From Papilionanthe hookeriana x Papilionanthe teres (Eukaryota > Streptophyta > Magnoliopsida > Asparagales > Orchidaceae), in assembly GCA_022702705.1 (NCBI GenBank), contig CM040427.1, positions 74,081,283 through 74,145,282 of the forward strand: DNA of 64,000 nt, in the 5' to 3' direction. The notes beneath the pieces are model-generated. The model had not been told where the DNA came from and searched no databases. It was given only the letters and a program-made list of their open reading frames with translations. Each line of letters begins with the position of its first letter. Position 1 is the stretch's first letter. This document shows positions 22,983-33,999 of this stretch, piece after piece. Position numbers and translations under genes: made by a program.

Positions 22983-23490
22983 TGATGTATCAATATGATA
23001 TCTAATCATGTTTATTAATTTCAACAAATTTATTTGTTGAATCGATAAGCAGAAGTGAGATAGGATCATACATACCTCCAGCCATAACTTACACATGTAG
23101 AGTCTACACTATGCTTACACGGTAAATTTTGTGTTATAGATCTTCTAAACTTTTCTCACCCACAACCTGATGGTGGAGAAAACAAAAATTATGAGGAGCA
23201 AACTTAGAGACCAACACAACAAGTATCACATCTATTTATAGAGCTCTGCCCATCACAAAGATCTACGGTTGTGATCCCATCACAGAGATCAACGAATGTG
23301 AGCAGGGCATACGAAAGGATTGAATATAGACTTAATATGGACCACATTATAAAATTTATTTCCCTTGAAAACACAAAAGTCTTATTTCCCTTGAAAACAC
23401 AAGTCTTATTTCCCTTGAAAACACAAAGGGTTTCCAACGGGAATTGTAAAGGAAAATGAGCATTAATTAGGGAATTATAATGAAAAATCC

Positions 23491-23495
<5 letters not shown>
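22983..23495 (-). repeat. copia B 5' LTR
   Basis: Starts TGATGTATCA and ends CCCAACA on the plus strand. Being the 5' LTR it holds the promoter of the element. It contains the same 28-bp repeated unit (TTTCCCTTGAAAACACAA, three copies within 23359-23428). Confidence 0.95.
23231..23240 (-). promoter_or_regulatory. copia B LTR TATA box
   Basis: On the minus strand CTATAAATAGA is a near-ideal plant TATA box. It is also conserved in the other LTR (17511-17520). The three 28-bp repeats lie about 120-200 bp upstream, where enhancers are expected. Confidence 0.75.

Positions 23496-23578
<83 letters not shown>
23496..23578. repeat. (AT)n-(AC)n compound microsatellite
   Basis: About 12 AT units followed by about 28 AC units, directly at the edge of copia B. 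Confidence 0.97.
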
Positions 23579-23581
<3 letters not shown>

Positions 23582-26200
23582 CTTTACGTACAATTCATAT
23601 TTATAATCTAGACAATTGAGAGAAAGAGCCAAGCCTTGCTCTTACTGATGGAGTTTATGATTTAGACATGAATGTTGGTATTTTCTTTTGATGAAAAGCA
23701 AATTTTAATACCAAATTTAAAAAAAATTATTGTTGTTATTTCCACTAATTTCAAAATAAGCAAAAGAAATTAAATAATCTGATCTTAATATTTTGATTCA
23801 CTGAATAGCTTAAACTGATCTTCCGTTAGATTATATTCAACAACTTTAGTTATGAAGTGGTAAACCACTTCAGCCTCAACCTTTTAAGCCTACATCATCA
23901 ATTATATTTTTTTTATTAACCTCCTACCCATATATATCGAGATAAAGATAATTTTAACCTACAGTGTATTATAATTTTCTGTCACATTTAATGTTCTGCA
24001 ACTTTATCTTCTATAGAGGGTTGATATTCATAATACTTTTGGCATGTTATTGTTTAGGGTCCTAAATCATCAATTTCTTTTGAGGTTGGTTAATGATGAA
24101 GAGCATGATTGATACTGAATTAGATTATAAATTGGAGGTAAGAATACACATTTTGGAATTACTTAAATTATCTTGATCAATGGGTTTAGGTTTGGTGAAT
24201 TTTTTCTTAAGGAGAAGTTTATGGAGATTGACAATGGCAGCACACAAATTAATAATTATATATGGTAATAATAAATATAAGAATACAAGCCTAAGTAATA
24301 CATTAATTGGTATATTATGAAGGAAGACATGTGAAAAATTAAGTATGTATGTATGTATATACATATATATATGGTATTTTACTTAACCATGAGAAAAATA
24401 GTGTTGCTTTTATTGAGATGGTAACACTAGTTGAATATAAAGAAGTCTTTTTTATATGCATAAGAAACTTTTCCATGAGAGAAGCTGAGGTTGAATAAAG
24501 ATATGATGTACATTCAAATAAATGTATTGAAGGAGAAGAAGAAATGTGCAAAGAAATCTCGAGCTCAATGCATTGTCCCTAGATTTTCTTAATATTTTAG
24601 TATTGGGCTCATTAAATCATCCTAAACTTAGAAAACATATCTACATTCTTTGGAGTGAAAGCTCTCTAAATATTGAGCTGGAAAAGTAAAAAATTGCTCA
24701 CCATCCTAGATATTTGATCGTTATTACCAAATACATTTATAATTTATATGCATATTATTATATTTTAAATGATATTTTATGTTAGTTATTAATGAACACT
24801 AACTCTAAATATTATACCAAATTATTTTCTATTAGCTCTATAATGGAACATAAATTGATAAATAAGACTTTTATAAGACTGAAATAAGAGATGGGGTGTA
24901 TAATAGATAAAATACAAACAATTTTATGCCATCATTGGTTAGTCCTTGCCCTCCTTTGATCTGTTGAAAATTTTTTTCTTAAAATAAGAAGGGATCTAAG
25001 GAATAACTAGCTCATATTACTGAATTTTTAGTTGGGTTAAGAGTAGAAGTAGGATGCTTTGAGTAATTTTATCAAAGTAATTATGCATAGTGATGATAAA
25101 AAGAATAAATTTGTCAAATGTGGCAAAGAGAAGAGTTAAAAAGAGGATTATGGGAGGTACTTGTTATTGAATTTATAATTTATATTGTGATTGGAGATGA
25201 TTTAGTGAAAGATACTAAAGTTGTTGGCCAATCTATTTAGGTTATAATAATGATGACATTAAGTTAATAGATTTTAAAAAGAAGTTTAAAATGAAAGAGG
25301 TATTTTATTAAAGATTTAATGAATCCATTTGACAAGAGGGACAAAGTAAATTGAAGTATGTTCCATTAAATTACTCCACACAATCAATGATGACTAGTTG
25401 TGTTTATTTAAACCTCAAATAACATAATTAAAAGGCAATAAAAGCAAATTAGAGTAAATAGATGAAGCATTGAATGGCTTCAATAGTCAAATAAATCCAT
25501 GATTTGTTAAGAAATAAGATTAATATTTTATTATATTCTTAAATTCATGCTAACTTTTCAACTATACAATTGCATTATGTTGCCCACTAGAAGAGCAAAC
25601 ATTTTTCACTTCTTCATTGATTCACAACGAAATAAATCAGTTCCAAAATTTTTTTAAGAAATTTGCTTGATTTATTGATTCTGATGATTGATTGTGATCA
25701 CAAAATGATAATCTTTGTCGTATAGCCCAATTCCTATATATTTACTTATCTAACACATTTTATACCACTGAAATCTTTCGTTTCACATGAAAAATACATT
25801 TATACCACTGAAATCATCTTTCATTCAAGAAGAAAAAGAGAATATTGTATTCTTCATTATCTTATGATTTTGTAAACAATTATCTAGTGAATTTTCTTTG
25901 ATGTAATTAAGTTTTCCATTGTGTTTACTTTGAACTTTATGAGTACTTTTTCTTACTCTTTATTCCTATTAAGAAATATGATTTAGGGTTGTGTACATAT
26001 AAAAAATTAAAATTTTATATTATATATATAAATACATGAAAATTAGACGGTATGTTTGTAAATCTCCAAATATTAAAAATAATTTATGTAATTATTTTTA
26101 AAAATAATTTTATTAAAATTATAATGCTGCCATATAATAAAATATACTTTTTTTAAAAAATAAAATAAAGGGTACTTCCTTCCTAACCCGGCTTACTTCC
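23579..26200. other. AT-rich non-coding DNA
   Basis: Very AT-rich. No coding frame with family resemblance and no clear element ends. Confidence 0.5.
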
Positions 26201-26207
26201 GATTACA

Positions 26208-26386
26208 CACGTGCTATTGGTTCTATTTCCACGTCTCCACGCACAACCACAGTTTCTATATATATATATATATATATATACTCATTTAGTTTGGAGCCGT
26301 AAGCCGAACGCTAAGATTTCCTACTAGAGAAGAATCCACCAAAAGGTCGAACCACTGGTGTGCTAGGGTTCGCAGAATTAGGGTTC
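26208..26386 (+). promoter_or_regulatory. eIF1A promoter and 5' UTR
   Basis: A G-box core (CACGTG, 26208-26213) is followed by ATTGG, an inverted CCAAT (26216-26220), and a (TA)n stretch at about 26258-26280 that can serve as TATA region. Two TAGGGTT motifs (about 26364-26370 and 26380-26386) lie just before the start codon. They are like the telo-box (AAACCCTA) common in promoters and leaders of plant translation genes. The transcription start is not known. Confidence 0.55.
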
Positions 26387-26389
26387 GCC

Positions 26390-26827
26390 ATGCCGAAGAA
26401 CAAGGGAAAGGGAGGTAAAAATCGGAAGAGAGGGAAGAACGAGGCCGATGACGAGAAGCGCGAGCTCGTCTTCAAGGAGGACGGTCAGGAGTACGCTCAA
26501 GTTCTCCGAATGCTTGGTAATGGCCGCTGCGAAGCCATGTGCATCGATGGCACCAAGCGACTCTGTCACATCCGTGGTAAGATGCACAAGAAGGTCTGGA
26601 TCGCGGCAGGCGACATCGTCCTCGTCGGCCTCCGCGATTACCAGGACGATAAGGCTGATGTCATCCTCAAGTACATGCCTGATGAGGCTCGACTCCTCAA
26701 AGCCTATGGTGAACTACCGGAGAGCACACGTCTTAACGAGGGCATCGCTGGCGGCCTCGATGAGGAGGAAGATGGCGCTGGGGATGACTACATCGAGTTT
26801 GAGGACGAGGACATCGATAAAATCTAG
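26390..26827 (+). CDS. EIF1A: Translation initiation factor eIF1A
   Basis: This 145-residue protein has the full family length. It begins with the basic tail MPKNKGKGGKNRKRGKN. An OB-fold (S1/IF1 type) covers about residues 25-95, with GQEYAQVLRMLGNGRCEAMC and HIRGKMHKKVWIAAGDIVLV, among the most conserved stretches of eIF1A. A helical part follows, then an acidic tail ending FEDEDIDKI, the counterpart of the tail that contacts eIF5B. Known role: it binds the A site of the 40S subunit with eIF1, promotes ternary-complex loading and scanning, and helps subunit joining. The ATG at 26390 was chosen over the upstream in-frame ATG at 26360 because the protein start then matches the family. No intron interrupts the coding sequence. 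The gene is GC-rich amid AT-rich DNA. Confidence 0.97.
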   Translation: MPKNKGKGGKNRKRGKNEADDEKRELVFKEDGQEYAQVLRMLGNGRCEAMCIDGTKRLCHIRGKMHKKVWIAAGDIVLVGLRDYQDDKADVILKYMPDEARLLKAYGELPESTRLNEGIAGGLDEEEDGAGDDYIEFEDEDIDKI

Positions 26828-29800
26828 GCATCTGGAATTCGCTGTTTGAGAATTTCTTCTGCCTTTTCGTTGCACGTTTTCTGTTCTGCTCTTTCTTTCT
26901 CTTTGAATGTTATCTACCATTATTACTATTATCTTATGAGCTGAATATGAGATATTGTTATTATAGTTATTCCAAATGATGGACCGATATGTCTGTAGCA
27001 GCTTGATGGAATAATGTGATTTGGATGCGGGATATATCTGCTACTTGTGTTGGATTGAATGGTTTATTATGCATCATTTGTTGATGCTTTTATGTCTGCA
27101 AGTTGATAGAATCATGCAATTTGGATATATCCTTTGGATATTTCAGCTGCTTATGTTAGATTGTATGGGTGATTATGCAGCCTCTGTTAGGGATGTTTAT
27201 CACTCGGTTTAACTGCCATTCTATCTTCCGTTTTGTTTTCATGGTTTGCAAGTTAAATGCTTGATTAAATTAAGGAATCTGTTGATTTTTTATAATCAAT
27301 CTGTTTTTCTGCTCTGGTAAGAAAGTGTTTGTTTTTGTTATTATCCCGTTAATATCATGAACTTTGTACTTTATTTGTGGTTTACTTTCCTGAATCATTT
27401 AGATTAAAGCTTGGCTATCATTAATTAAATTCATGCAAAGTTCAACATTCATCTGAGCTTCTGAATATGATTGCATGGACCTCTTTTTTTATCATTAATT
27501 AATTAAGCAATGACTTGGATGGAAGAAGGAAGAGATAGAGTGGCTTTGGCTGCAATGGAACTCTCCCATTCACCTTTAATTTTGGTTTAGTAGAAGTGGT
27601 CTGGCCCCTCATTCAGTTTTTAACTTATATTCTCTTTTAAGTTTTTTCTTCCCTTAACGAAACATAATATGCAGAGGAGTTAGCTGAGAAACATAGATGG
27701 CATGACTGATACTTTTTATGTATTAAGAGGTTTTAGTTGGTATGGTTGTAAACAGTTTATTTTAGCATTAGATATGTAAATTGAAATGAATTTTGTGTTA
27801 TGTAAATGATAAGCTTTATGGTTCTTCCTAATGATTCCAACAGCCACACTGTTTAGCATTTGTTTTTGTTGCGTCTTCAATGCTTTATTAATTCCTGCTT
27901 GATGTTTATTTTACTATTATTTTGTTATTTTGTGTACATTCTCTACTTAAAATGTCTAACTAGCCCCTGCAATTTGTTTTTTTGTATCTTATGAACTAGA
28001 CCTTCACCTCTAATTTATATGTTGTTTAGACAAATCCTGGAGTTAGGCTACAAAGGAGTTGGATAGGAAAGGCTATAGGATTCAAGGGTATATATGTTGT
28101 ATGCTGGTTAAGAGGATGACCATTCATATTAATACATCAAGAGTTTAAAGTCAAAGTTTCATTTTGTTGCTTGAAATTAGAAACTATGTTTTCTGAAAAT
28201 AATGAAATTTGCTAAACTTGTTATTTGATTGAATTGAATGTAGTTAGAAATTAACCTTGACTCTTCAAGTTTCATAAAACCATGGAAAATCTCGTCAAAC
28301 ACAATGATTTCAATCTTACATAATAATAATGATCGACGAGAAATCGTTATCTTTCAAAATATATTTTCTATCTATTAGAAACGAAATAAGCACTTCAAGT
28401 ACATGTGGTTATATTTTGATAATTGTTCTATGGGTCTTAAAAATATTAATTACTCTTTAATTGATGTGCTGTTGTCATACACTTAGATAGTTTGGCTGAA
28501 TAGAAGCCACTGTTTTACTATCATAATCCATAGCCAGGTTAGAAGTCAATAACTTAGCCGTATGGTTATGGTGTGTCGTTTGGTCATTAATGTGAATGTT
28601 TATCCTGTGTGATATTCGCGCAGCTCACTTAATGTAGTAGTCGAGAGCTTTGTGTCTAACTATAAGATCTTAAGCAAGGTGTTGCATGCACGGGTGTGTG
28701 CATGAGTTGAAGAAAAAAGTATGTTATATTTCTGCTTTCTTCTGGCTTTAAAATCAGTTATAATTTCATTCGATTCTTCGATTATACTGCAGGAGATCAT
28801 TATGCTCGGCCACTTACATTCTTTTTATAGTTTCTGTTGACCATAATTTTAATGTTGTTCATTCGCATATAGACACGTTTGTGCTTTCTGTATGTGATTG
28901 TGTAAGTCCATGTACTTTGTTTTATGGATTGGTTGTTTCCTATTGAACAACTCTGATTGCTTGAATGATTAGCACAATGGCTTAAAGTAAAGAATTGGAA
29001 GGTGCTTGCTGAAATATTCATTCTGCTTGAAAAAAAAATAAAAACAAATAAACATTTTAAAATCTCTGGTCATCATTGTCACCATCTTTGTTAGAGTGGC
29101 CCCTAATATTTTGAGTGATATGGCTTTATGGATCTGAATTTTCCATAGCATTGCATCTGATCATCCACTTTCCACAAATATTTTTGGAGAATTCTAGCAA
29201 TGTTAGACTGTCATATGATCTACTTTTATTCATTCTTTTGTAAATGAACTTAAAATATATTTTCTTTTTACTTTTTTTAGTAATAGTTATGCCCTCATAT
29301 TCTCTGATTTTATTAATTTCTGTCTATCATTTCGCTGCTTAACTTGGCTACATAAATTTTATTTTATTTATGGTGTCTAGTATCCATTTGAGGCTTCTTG
29401 TATGCTGTAAATGGTGATTTCATGCCTTGTGTTCTCATTCATATTCTTATTTTGTTATGTTTCAATTTCTCTTACGTTCCTTTGATGTAATTTATCTTTC
29501 AATTTCTCTAACCTAGGCATCACAATTGTTATGTTTTTTAGATTGTTTTCAACATATCATGAATGCTGAACATTTTTTTTAATCCTTGAAAGTATTTTTG
29601 GATGATTCTCTTCAGAAAAAAATTGCCTTGCAGATCATCTACAAATAAGTTATTATTTTTATGTAAAACTTTAAGCTTAGAATCTTATAATTTTATTATT
29701 TGTTTATGTTTTGTCTTTAATGCATGTGAAAGTCTTGATATCTTTTATATTTTTAAAATATTAGTATAATTTTTATATTTATCACGTGACATTTTGGAAT

Positions 29801-30090
29801 AGTTGAGAATTCATTGCAAAATTCTATTAATCAAACTGTTCAGTATATCTTTCAATAATCCAACTCTCATAATCTTGGTTATATCTGAAGTTCTGCACTT
29901 ATAATCCTTGTTCATGGTTTAGTGTGTCTCATTTTAATGTGAGAATGATTATGCCAGAATATCTTTATAAATTTTATATCAGAATGTAAATTTTTATGAC
30001 TTTGATATTATGTATTAGATATTATGTCATAATACAAGTAAAGTATGAATTTATCATTGTAGTTCTATTTTTTTTATTTTAATATATTGT
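26828..30090. other. Non-coding DNA downstream of eIF1A
   Basis: Begins with the eIF1A 3' UTR. The rest is T-rich on plus. No clear polyadenylation signal could be assigned and no further gene or transposon was recognised. Confidence 0.5.
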
Positions 30091-30094
30091 TGCG

Positions 30095-30790
30095 TGCTAG
30101 AAAACTCGTAGCGGTAGAGTAGCAGATTCACAACATCTCAACATCGTATGACGATCTAGAACACAGATGAAAGAGGAGAAATTATGGTTTTTTTTGTGAA
30201 AAAATTATATAAAGGGAAAAAAGTCAAGGGTCCCAGCCTAGTCAAAATATTTCATTATAAATTTGCGAGTCTAAATATAAACCCTTTACACTACAACCAG
30301 TAATGAGTTAAAAGGTTTCTTCAAGTACAATGGTTGTTCGTAGAACGGTCTGAAGCAGTTACTACTGACAGTTATCAGTGGAGATGTGAGGTACGTCATT
30401 GAAAGGATACTTAGGATGCTGGATTACTCCGTAGGGTGATTCATTATTCTGCAGCTTGTGTCATTATTTTGCACAGTGTTTCGTTACTTCGTAACATACG
30501 TCGTTATTCCGCACGGTGCTTCGTTACTTAATAACATACGTCGTTATTCCGCACGGTGCTTCGTTAAACGACAATGTGCTTTGTTGTAATGTACATCAGT
30601 ACTCCACAGGCTCCACCAAATGCGACAAGCAAAGGATAGCTGGCAATGATCGATGGCAGCCGGTGAGCAGTGGTCGACAGCTTCGCTGGGTCTTCGCTCC
30701 AGAACAACCCTAGAAATTGGCTCCCTCTCCTACTCCAAATCCAAGTCTAGGTCTCTAGGTCTATCTCCCCCTTCATGAAGGGTGGGGCTT
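30095..30790. other. Unidentified segment with higher GC, possible solo LTR
   Basis: Base composition changes sharply at both sides. It includes a minisatellite-like block and a GC-rich right end. It could be an LTR without internal region, but no TG...CA ends with a target duplication could be assigned. Confidence 0.35.
30425..30575. repeat. 40-bp minisatellite (CGTTAYTYCG motif)
   Basis: TAACATACGTCGTTATTCC is found at 30492 and 30532, exactly 40 bp apart, with the whole unit matching. Degenerate versions (CATTATTCTGCAGC, CATTATTTTGCACAGTG) extend the array to the left and one partial unit to the right. Confidence 0.85.
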
Positions 30791-30799
30791 TGTAAATAA

Positions 30800-31739
30800 T
30801 GCATGAATTTGGATCATTCCATCAGACATCTTAAAGTGATTCCAATGATCAGGTGAAGTTTTATGGATATTTATGTGCTTAATGACATCAAAATTGAGTA
30901 ATCTTAAGCTTCTTGGATTCTTCTCATCGAGACACTCTATTTGACTATAAGTTTATCTAATTTAGAGTCTATTTGACCTTTTAATTAAATGATTTAACGA
31001 ATTGATATGGGTTTGATTTAACATGGATTGATCACTTGTATTATCATTGGATTTAAATTGTCAAATTAACAGAGAAGATTTATTTATTTATGGATCTTCC
31101 TGCCCTCATTGAAGATCGGATGAGTGAATGTTCGGGGATTATTATAGAAAGTAATAATTCGAATACCATGGATTATCTCCGACAGAGCATGGAATCACAG
31201 TGCTGGGAACGTGAGATTCCTAACAGTCCAAACATTGGTTTTTTGTCTAGATTTAAGCAAGTTATTTTCTAACGTATCTTTAGGAGTAATAATAAAATTT
31301 TTATACTTGTGCCAGAATGGCCTAAATATGGATTTTGTTTTGAAAGTTGTAAAAGATTATGATCCTCTTTTTGTTTTGTTGCAAGAGGATAAGTGTCATT
31401 TTGTTTAATGTCCTTGGGACATAGTTTTGTTATTTTTTTCCTTTGTAATTTCTTTTCGATATTAATGCAATTGCATATTTTCACATATTCAACTCGCCGT
31501 GCCGATCTGTTTGACTGTAAATTTGCAGAAAATTGAGTTCTAGTGGATTTTGAATTTGAATCAAAACATTTATAACCACAAAAATTATCTCGATATTTGT
31601 GTCAAACGTCTCAGGATTAATGTCAAATGCATTGAGATTCATGTCAAATAATAAATTTATTGATGGCACATAAGTTGCTCTCTAATTTTCAAGTGATTTT
31701 GATAGCATCGTCTAAAAATATGAAGAATTATGATTACAT
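30800..31739. other. AT-rich non-coding DNA
   Basis: Nothing recognised. Confidence 0.5.
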
Positions 31740-31898
31740 CATGTGTGTGTGTGTGTGTGGTCGATGGCCGGTGGTGACAGAGACGGTGACCAATGGTTGC
31801 GGCATGGTTCAGTGGCCAGTTCAGCGAGTTGGCAATCGTGGGTCGAACTGGGCCGGACCAGACTGGCTGCGTAATGGTTGAGCAAGCTGAGTGTGGCC

Positions 31899-32222
31899 AT
31901 GATGACCCATGGCTGATCGGATCTCAGGTCGCGATCTACAACAAAAAATTGCGGCAGGCCGATGATTCAGATAGTGCTGCTTTGCGCAAGCGGATCACAA
32001 TCTGTTCTACGCAAAATTGTGTAGATCATGCACGAGAGTCGTCTGATTGTGTGACAAGTCATGATGACCCATGGCTGATCGGATCTCAGGTCGCGATCTA
32101 CAACAAAAAATTGCGGCAGGCTGATGATTCAGATAGTGCTGCTTTGCGCAAGCGGATCACAATCTGTTCTACGCAAAATTGTGTAGATCATGCACGAGAG
32201 CCGTCTAATTGTGTGAAATTAG
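31899..32222 (+). repeat. 162-bp tandem duplication, in frame
   Basis: ATGATGACCCATGGCTGATC begins both units (31899 and 32061). The units differ at only a few positions. Because 162 is 54 codons, an open frame (31793-32290) runs through both and repeats DDPWLIGSQVAIYNKKLRQA. The frame has no known domain. Confidence 0.93.
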
Positions 32223-32270
32223 GCTACTCAGTGGGTTGTTGCGAAACAATACAAATTTGGGTGACTATTG

Positions 32271-32430
32271 TTGTGCCCCTTCTGCACTGAAGTAGCACCA
32301 TCTCCGAAAATCCATTGGTCAGTTGTGCTCCTTCTATGCTGGAGTGCGCAATCCAAAGAGTTCCCTTGGCCAATTATTGTGCCCCTTTTACGCTGGGGTT
32401 ACACAATCCCTGAAGTTACTGTTTGCACTA
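32271..32430 (+). repeat. Three imperfect repeats of 52-54 bp
   Basis: TTGTGCCCCTTCTGCACTG (32271), TTGTGCTCCTTCTATGCTG (32323) and TTGTGCCCCTTTTACGCTG (32377) start three related units that each go on to a CNATCC-type block. Confidence 0.75.
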
Positions 32431-32459
32431 CCGTTGCACCGTTTGGAATATATTCTTCT

Positions 32460-33330
32460 TACTTCAAGTTAATTTTAAAACTCAAATCTAAATCTTCAAT
32501 CTCATACTTCAAGTACAAACATTTTGAAAACCTAAACCTTTCAAAGTCCCTTCAATCAAAATTCAAGCCCCTTTTCAAAATCCTAAACTATTCAAAACTA
32601 CATTCAAAACTCTAAAACACGCAAAACATTCCAAATCTTTTTCAAGGGTAAACAAAATTTTAAAAACCTTTAAAAATCTCAAACATAAACCTCAAATCTT
32701 TTAAAACTTTAGAACTCTAAGCACTTTTAAACTTTCAAAAATTATTTTCAAAATTTAAAATATTTCAAAGCCTTTTAAAACTATAAAATACCTTAAGACT
32801 TCAAACCTTAAACTTTTAAAACTTCAAAATCTTAAAGCTAAAACCTAAAACATTTAAAATGAATTTCAACAAATTTCAGCCAAATTTAACAAACCTTAAC
32901 AATCTTTATCAATCTTAACAAACTTTAACTAATTTTATCCAACTTCAACCAAACTTGACGAACTTTAATAAACTCTAAGCAAGTTCAATAACCTTTAAGG
33001 CAAATCAAACAACTACAAGATAAACTTGCAACTCAATCGAGCTAACCTTAAATAACTTCTAAATAAATTCAAACAATCTTAAAACAAAACAAAATACTTT
33101 AAATAGCATTAAGCATGGATCTCAAATAGCCTAAACAAACTTTGAAGATAAAATGAACAAACATAAAACACCCTCAAATCAAATCAAGTGCCAAATAAAT
33201 TTCAAAACAATTAAATCCACTTTAAACAAACAACTTCATAACTTAAAACAAACCCAAATCAAATTTAAAATCAAACCCAACTAACTCAAGTCTTCAACTT
33301 AAGTGAATCAATCCAAATCAAATTCACAGT
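32460..33330. other. G-poor A/C/T tract with strong strand asymmetry
   Basis: For roughly 870 bases G is rare on plus. Motifs like CTTCAAA, TTTAAAAC and CTTTAACAAA recur at short irregular spacing. There are no open frames of interest. Confidence 0.8.
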
Positions 33331-33999
33331 TTCCAATCCCCAGGGTGTGCTTCCTTCCCAAAGTTAGCTAACCCTTCTCTTGGTCATTTTCATGATGCAC
33401 CATCATTGAACCGTAAGTCTCAATCCTTTAATTACACTCAAATCTTTTCAAGCATTGAGTCTATCAATATGAATCCCAAACTAATCTCATTGACACTCAT
33501 TGAATAATCGTGCATGAGATAAGCCAACACATTAATCAAAAGTATTCTCCAGAGCCACAACTCTTGAGATGTAATTAACTACAAGGGCTTCCCCTCGTAG
33601 GGATATCAGACCCCAGAATAAAATAAACACTATCTTGCATTTGTAAAGTAGAAGAAAAATCTCTGGTTTCGTAGAGTCATAAATTATGGAAATTTCCATC
33701 ATCCGAGTAATTAGATCTATTCTAAGGTAGTATCTCTGTCATCCGAGATAGTATATTATTGGTAATCGAGTGGCAATGAGAGGAATGCGACAATATTTCA
33801 GGAACTTCTTTAGACTCAAGGATTTCTTCCACAATATTTTTTTTTATTCATCTAATAAATATATTCATTTTTCTATAGACCTCCATTAAATTTAAGAAAA
33901 TCGATCTTAAATTTGAATAATTAGAGCCAAGAATCACGACGATCTTGTGCGGGATGTAGGGAAACTAGTCGTCAATTAGTTCACTATTAGTATACTTAT

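Larger units (their letters stand above)
17262..23495 (-). mobile_element. Ty1/copia element B, full structure, dead (6.23 kb)
   Basis: Two LTRs of 516 and 513 bp (TG...CA) border an internal region read on the minus strand. A primer-binding site complementary to initiator tRNA-Met lies inside the right LTR and a polypurine tract lies inside the left LTR. The flanking sequence is ATATA on both sides, a 5-bp duplication in (TA)n. Domain order is gag, protease, integrase, reverse transcriptase, RNase H, as in copia. Between the primer site and gag is an AT-rich leader of about 1.1 kb. The LTRs differ at very roughly 7% of positions by eye, so the insertion is not recent. All domains are broken. 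Confidence 0.95.
31740..33950 (+). mobile_element. Possible third copy of the long-LTR family (diverged)
   Basis: A block near 33573-33665 (TAATTAACTACAAGGGC, then CGTAGGGATATCAG, ATAAACACTATC and TCTGGTTTCGTAGA) parallels 55671-55795 (TAATTAACTATAGGGG, TATAGGGAG, ATAAACCCTATT, ATGGTTTCGCAGA). Upstream it shows repeats and biased composition, as such LTRs do. Boundaries are not defined and no coding domain is present. Confidence 0.4.
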
